The position numbers and the translations under genes were made by a program. 34,631 nt of DNA, from assembly GCA_025363385.1 (NCBI GenBank), contig JANYEA010000016.1, positions 1-34,631 of the forward strand, read 5' to 3'. This DNA comes from Bacteroidota bacterium (GTDB taxonomy: Bacteria; Bacteroidota; Bacteroidia; Chitinophagales; Chitinophagaceae). Below the pieces are notes generated by a model that was not told the origin of the DNA, did no database searches, and saw nothing but the letters and a program-made list of their open reading frames with translations. This document shows positions 32,292 to 34,631 of this stretch, piece after piece. Every line of letters begins with the position of its first letter. Position 1 is the first letter of the stretch.

Positions 32292-32843
32292 ATGTCTTAT
32301 TGCTCCCATATCCCCAACATGGCGGAACCCAGTAGAAGCCTTCACAAAAATTACCACGACCATCATTATGGATTTCCGATTCACAACGATAATGAATTGT
32401 TCGGGAGATTAATTATGGAAATCAATCAGGCAGGCTTGAGTTGGGAAACGATTTTAAAAAAGGAAACTACATTTCGAAAAGCCTACCACCAATTCAATAT
32501 TAAAAAGATTGCAGCTTATACCGAAAAAGACCGGGAACGTTTATTAAAAGATGCAGGCATTATTAGAAACAAACTAAAAGTGTATGCTGCTATTGAAAAT
32601 GCAAAGACCATTCTCGTTTTGCAAAAAGAATTCGGCAGTTTTGAAACATGGCTCGAAACACATCACCCTAAAACAAAAGAAGAATGGGTGAAACTGTTTA
32701 AAAGTACTTTCAAATTTACTGGCGGTGAAATTGTCAACGAATATTTAATGAGTATTGGCTATTTGCCCGGAGCCCATTCTACAGATTGTGCTATCCATAA
32801 AAAGATCCTCCCGCATAAACCCATGTATTTAGTAAAGAAATAA
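32292..32843 (+). CDS. tag: DNA-3-methyladenine glycosylase I
   Basis: This 183-residue base-excision-repair enzyme removes 3-methyladenine from alkylated DNA. The zinc site of the family is seen as Cys4 (MSYC) and the His of KNYHDHHYG at the N-terminus, plus the HSTDC His and Cys near the C-terminus. The core motif EINQAGLSWETILKK contains the conserved Glu and Trp. DAGIIRNKLK and FKFTGGEIVNEYLMSIG also match. The frame is open to 32271, but starting at 32292 gives MSYC with the zinc Cys at position 4 exactly as in the family. It has its own promoter and lies 29 nt before the peptidase gene. Confidence 0.94.
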   Translation: MSYCSHIPNMAEPSRSLHKNYHDHHYGFPIHNDNELFGRLIMEINQAGLSWETILKKETTFRKAYHQFNIKKIAAYTEKDRERLLKDAGIIRNKLKVYAAIENAKTILVLQKEFGSFETWLETHHPKTKEEWVKLFKSTFKFTGGEIVNEYLMSIGYLPGAHSTDCAIHKKILPHKPMYLVKK

Positions 32844-32872
32844 TTCAGTAAATTTCAGTTCAACCGCGCATC

Positions 32873-34507
32873 ATGAAATTAAAATCAACCATACTTTCTG
32901 TCATCCTCATCCTATTCGTTACGCATAGCTACGCCGATAATTATCCGCGTAACTATGCCATCGATATTATCCATTACGCTTTTAACCTCAGTTTTTCTGA
33001 TCAAACAGATGAGATGAAAGGCATTGCTTCCATCACCCTCCAATGCAAACAAAAAGACGTAAAACAAATTCGATTGGATCTGATTAACCAAGCCGATAAA
33101 TGGAAAGGAAAGGGCATGAATGTGCAGTCTGTTCTGCTCAATAATAAAGTACTAAAGTTTACCCATAAAAACGATGAACTGCTAATTCAATTGGAGGCTG
33201 CGTTTGCCATCAATGAATCTATCACAATCGTTGTTACCTATAGTGGCATCCCTGCCGGTGGTATGAAAATTCAACCCACCAAATTTGGCGACCGCAGCTT
33301 TATGTGCGAGAACTGGCCCAATAATGCACGTCACTGGTTGCCTACTGTTGATCATCCATATGATAAAGCCACTAGCGAATTCATCGTTACTGCTCCAGCT
33401 CATTATAAAGTTGTGTCAAACGGATTACTCTTAGAAGAATCACTCATCGATAAAGAAACCAAACGTACACACTGGAAACAATCCATTCCTGTTTCTTGCT
33501 GGTTATTTGTGTTGGGTATTGCAGACTTTGCCGTTCAATATGTAGATGAATTTAATGGTAAGTCCATCCAAACATGGGTATACCCCAGAGACAGAGATAA
33601 AGGTTTCCTTGATTTTAAATCACCAACCAAACAAGTACTTCAATTTTATACAGATTATGTAGGTCCTTATGCCTATGAAAAATTGGCCAATATAGAAACT
33701 CAAAGCGTGGGTGGTGGTATGGAAACTTCTTCCGCTATTTTTTATGATGAAAAATTGGTAACTGGTGAGCAATCGGTTCGCTTAAGAAATGTAGTGATCC
33801 ATGAAATAGCCCACCAATGGTTTGGTAATGCTATTACTGAAACCACCTGGGATGATGCCTGGTTAAGTGAAGGCTTTGCCACTTTTTTTACTTTGCTATT
33901 TATTGAGAACGCTTATGGCTACGAAGAATTTAATACGGGCATTAAAGTCGCTCGTAAAACAGTGTACGACCTTGCCAAAAAAGATAGCTTGTTTACCATA
34001 GTGGCCAATCGTAGCGCCGAAGCAGGCCCTGTTACCAGCGGCATCACATATCAAAAAGGAGCCTGGACCTTACACATGCTTCGCGAAAAAATTGGTCACG
34101 ATAATTTTAGAAAAGGCATACAGGCGTATTATAAAAAATATTTCAATGCCAATACTACTACTAACGAGTTTATTTCAGAAATGGAAAAAGTTTCAGGAAT
34201 GGACTTGAAAGATTTCTTTAACCAATACTTGCTTCGTGCAGATAACCTGCAATTAAAAGGTAATTGGAATTATGATGTATCCAATAATAAGATCGTTTTA
34301 AAATTACAGCAAACACAATCATCAGGAATGCCTTTTAATTTTCCTATAGAATTGGCCATTTATAAATCGGGAGTAGCTGCACCAGAAATAGTAAAACTAA
34401 ATATGAGTACTTTATCAGCAGAATTCAATCTTCCTTGTAATTCAAAACCTGAAGTACTTGTAGTAGATCCAAGGGCTGTATTGTTGCATCAATTTGAATG
34501 GAAATAA
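32873..34507 (+). CDS. Exported M1-family zinc metallopeptidase
   Basis: This is a 544-residue aminopeptidase-like protein. A signal peptide covers about 1-21 (ending HSYA). The N-terminal beta-saddle domain is followed by the catalytic domain with HEIAH (His310, Glu311, His314) and the third zinc ligand Glu333 in WLSEGFATF, with the correct 18-residue spacing. The exopeptidase motif that is usually GxMEN reads GGMET (281-285), an Asn-to-Thr change. YQKGAWTLHMLREKIG includes the Tyr expected for transition-state binding. The protein ends soon after the catalytic domain with a short beta domain; it lacks the long helical C-terminal domain of PepN/ERAP-type members, as in many bacterial periplasmic M1 enzymes. 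Confidence 0.93.
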   Translation: MKLKSTILSVILILFVTHSYADNYPRNYAIDIIHYAFNLSFSDQTDEMKGIASITLQCKQKDVKQIRLDLINQADKWKGKGMNVQSVLLNNKVLKFTHKNDELLIQLEAAFAINESITIVVTYSGIPAGGMKIQPTKFGDRSFMCENWPNNARHWLPTVDHPYDKATSEFIVTAPAHYKVVSNGLLLEESLIDKETKRTHWKQSIPVSCWLFVLGIADFAVQYVDEFNGKSIQTWVYPRDRDKGFLDFKSPTKQVLQFYTDYVGPYAYEKLANIETQSVGGGMETSSAIFYDEKLVTGEQSVRLRNVVIHEIAHQWFGNAITETTWDDAWLSEGFATFFTLLFIENAYGYEEFNTGIKVARKTVYDLAKKDSLFTIVANRSAEAGPVTSGITYQKGAWTLHMLREKIGHDNFRKGIQAYYKKYFNANTTTNEFISEMEKVSGMDLKDFFNQYLLRADNLQLKGNWNYDVSNNKIVLKLQQTQSSGMPFNFPIELAIYKSGVAAPEIVKLNMSTLSAEFNLPCNSKPEVLVVDPRAVLLHQFEWK

Positions 34508-34524
34508 AAGTAAATAGCCCCTTT

Positions 34525-34553
34525 GCAAGAAAAATTAGTAATTTAATTCTTGC
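34525..34553. other. Inverted repeat between peptidase and next gene
   Basis: GCAAGAA (34525-34531) and TTCTTGC (34547-34553) are perfect arms around a 15-nt AT-rich loop. It begins 17 nt after the peptidase stop and ends 24 nt before the next ATG. It could be a weak terminator or an operator; a -7-like TAATTCTTG overlaps the right arm. Confidence 0.3.
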
Positions 34554-34577
34554 CAAATAACCACATAAACGATTGCC

Positions 34578-34631
34578 ATGAAAAGATATCCATTGCTTGC
34601 TATAGCTTTATTGCTGGTAGTTCTTGCCTCC
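34578..34631 (+). CDS. Start of an exported protein (cut by window edge)
   Basis: Only the first 18 codons are present: a basic start (MKRYP) followed by a hydrophobic run of Leu, Ala, Val and Ile, ending LAS. This is a typical signal peptide, possibly of a lipoprotein if a Cys follows. Function cannot be judged. Confidence 0.6.
   Translation, partial: MKRYPLLAIALLLVVLAS

Overview
The window looks like chromosomal DNA of a Bacteroidota bacterium, most likely of the Chitinophagaceae/Chitinophagales type. The DNA is AT-rich, there is little Shine-Dalgarno sequence before the genes, several promoters carry the Bacteroidota -7 box (TAnnTTTG), and the gene families (two-propeller sensor kinase, Asp-box/VPS10-like secreted protein, OmpA with a jelly-roll domain, MoaC-MoaB fusion) are typical of that phylum. 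I see no tRNA, rRNA, CRISPR array, transposase or integrase, so this reads as ordinary chromosome and not as a mobile island.

Layout. 1-6000: a strong terminator with no recognised gene before it, a SnoaL-like protein, a secreted alpha/beta hydrolase (minus), an outer-membrane barrel-like protein, a TPR protein, a DoxX-like membrane protein and a phytanoyl-CoA-dioxygenase-like protein (minus). 6052-9222: a large secreted Asp-box propeller protein. 9357-22505: a 14-gene, 13-kb, one-strand cluster that is almost certainly an operon. It encodes two tandem molybdenum hydroxylases of the two-subunit (2Fe-2S plus Mo, no FAD subunit) IorAB/NicAB type with Tat signals on the large subunits. A c-type cytochrome, the maturation factor XdhC and the nucleotidyltransferase MocA follow, then moaA, moeA, a TauE/TSUP membrane protein, moaD, a MoeB-rhodanese protein, moaE and a fused moaCB. 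The cluster thus makes its own cofactor, matures and exports the enzymes, and supplies an electron acceptor.

22565-34631: a lipoprotein esterase, a two-component pair (14-blade propeller kinase plus NarL/LuxR regulator), a small lipoprotein, a 600-residue secreted protein of no known family (minus), an OmpA-family protein, DNA-3-methyladenine glycosylase I, an M1 metallopeptidase and the first 18 codons of a further exported protein.

The most striking new observation is regulatory. Three promoters, before the genes at 2178, 27834 and 30519, share the same architecture: an 18-bp dyad (ATWCCCY-N4-RGGGTAT), then exactly 21 nt, then a -7 box ending in TTTG. The dyad has the 7-2-7 geometry of NarL-type sites and would sit near -42, a class II activator position. 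One copy lies directly behind the NarL/LuxR response-regulator gene. This suggests a local envelope regulon controlled by the kinase/regulator pair at 23628-27723. It also resolves two start codons, because the longer reading frames would begin upstream of their own promoters.
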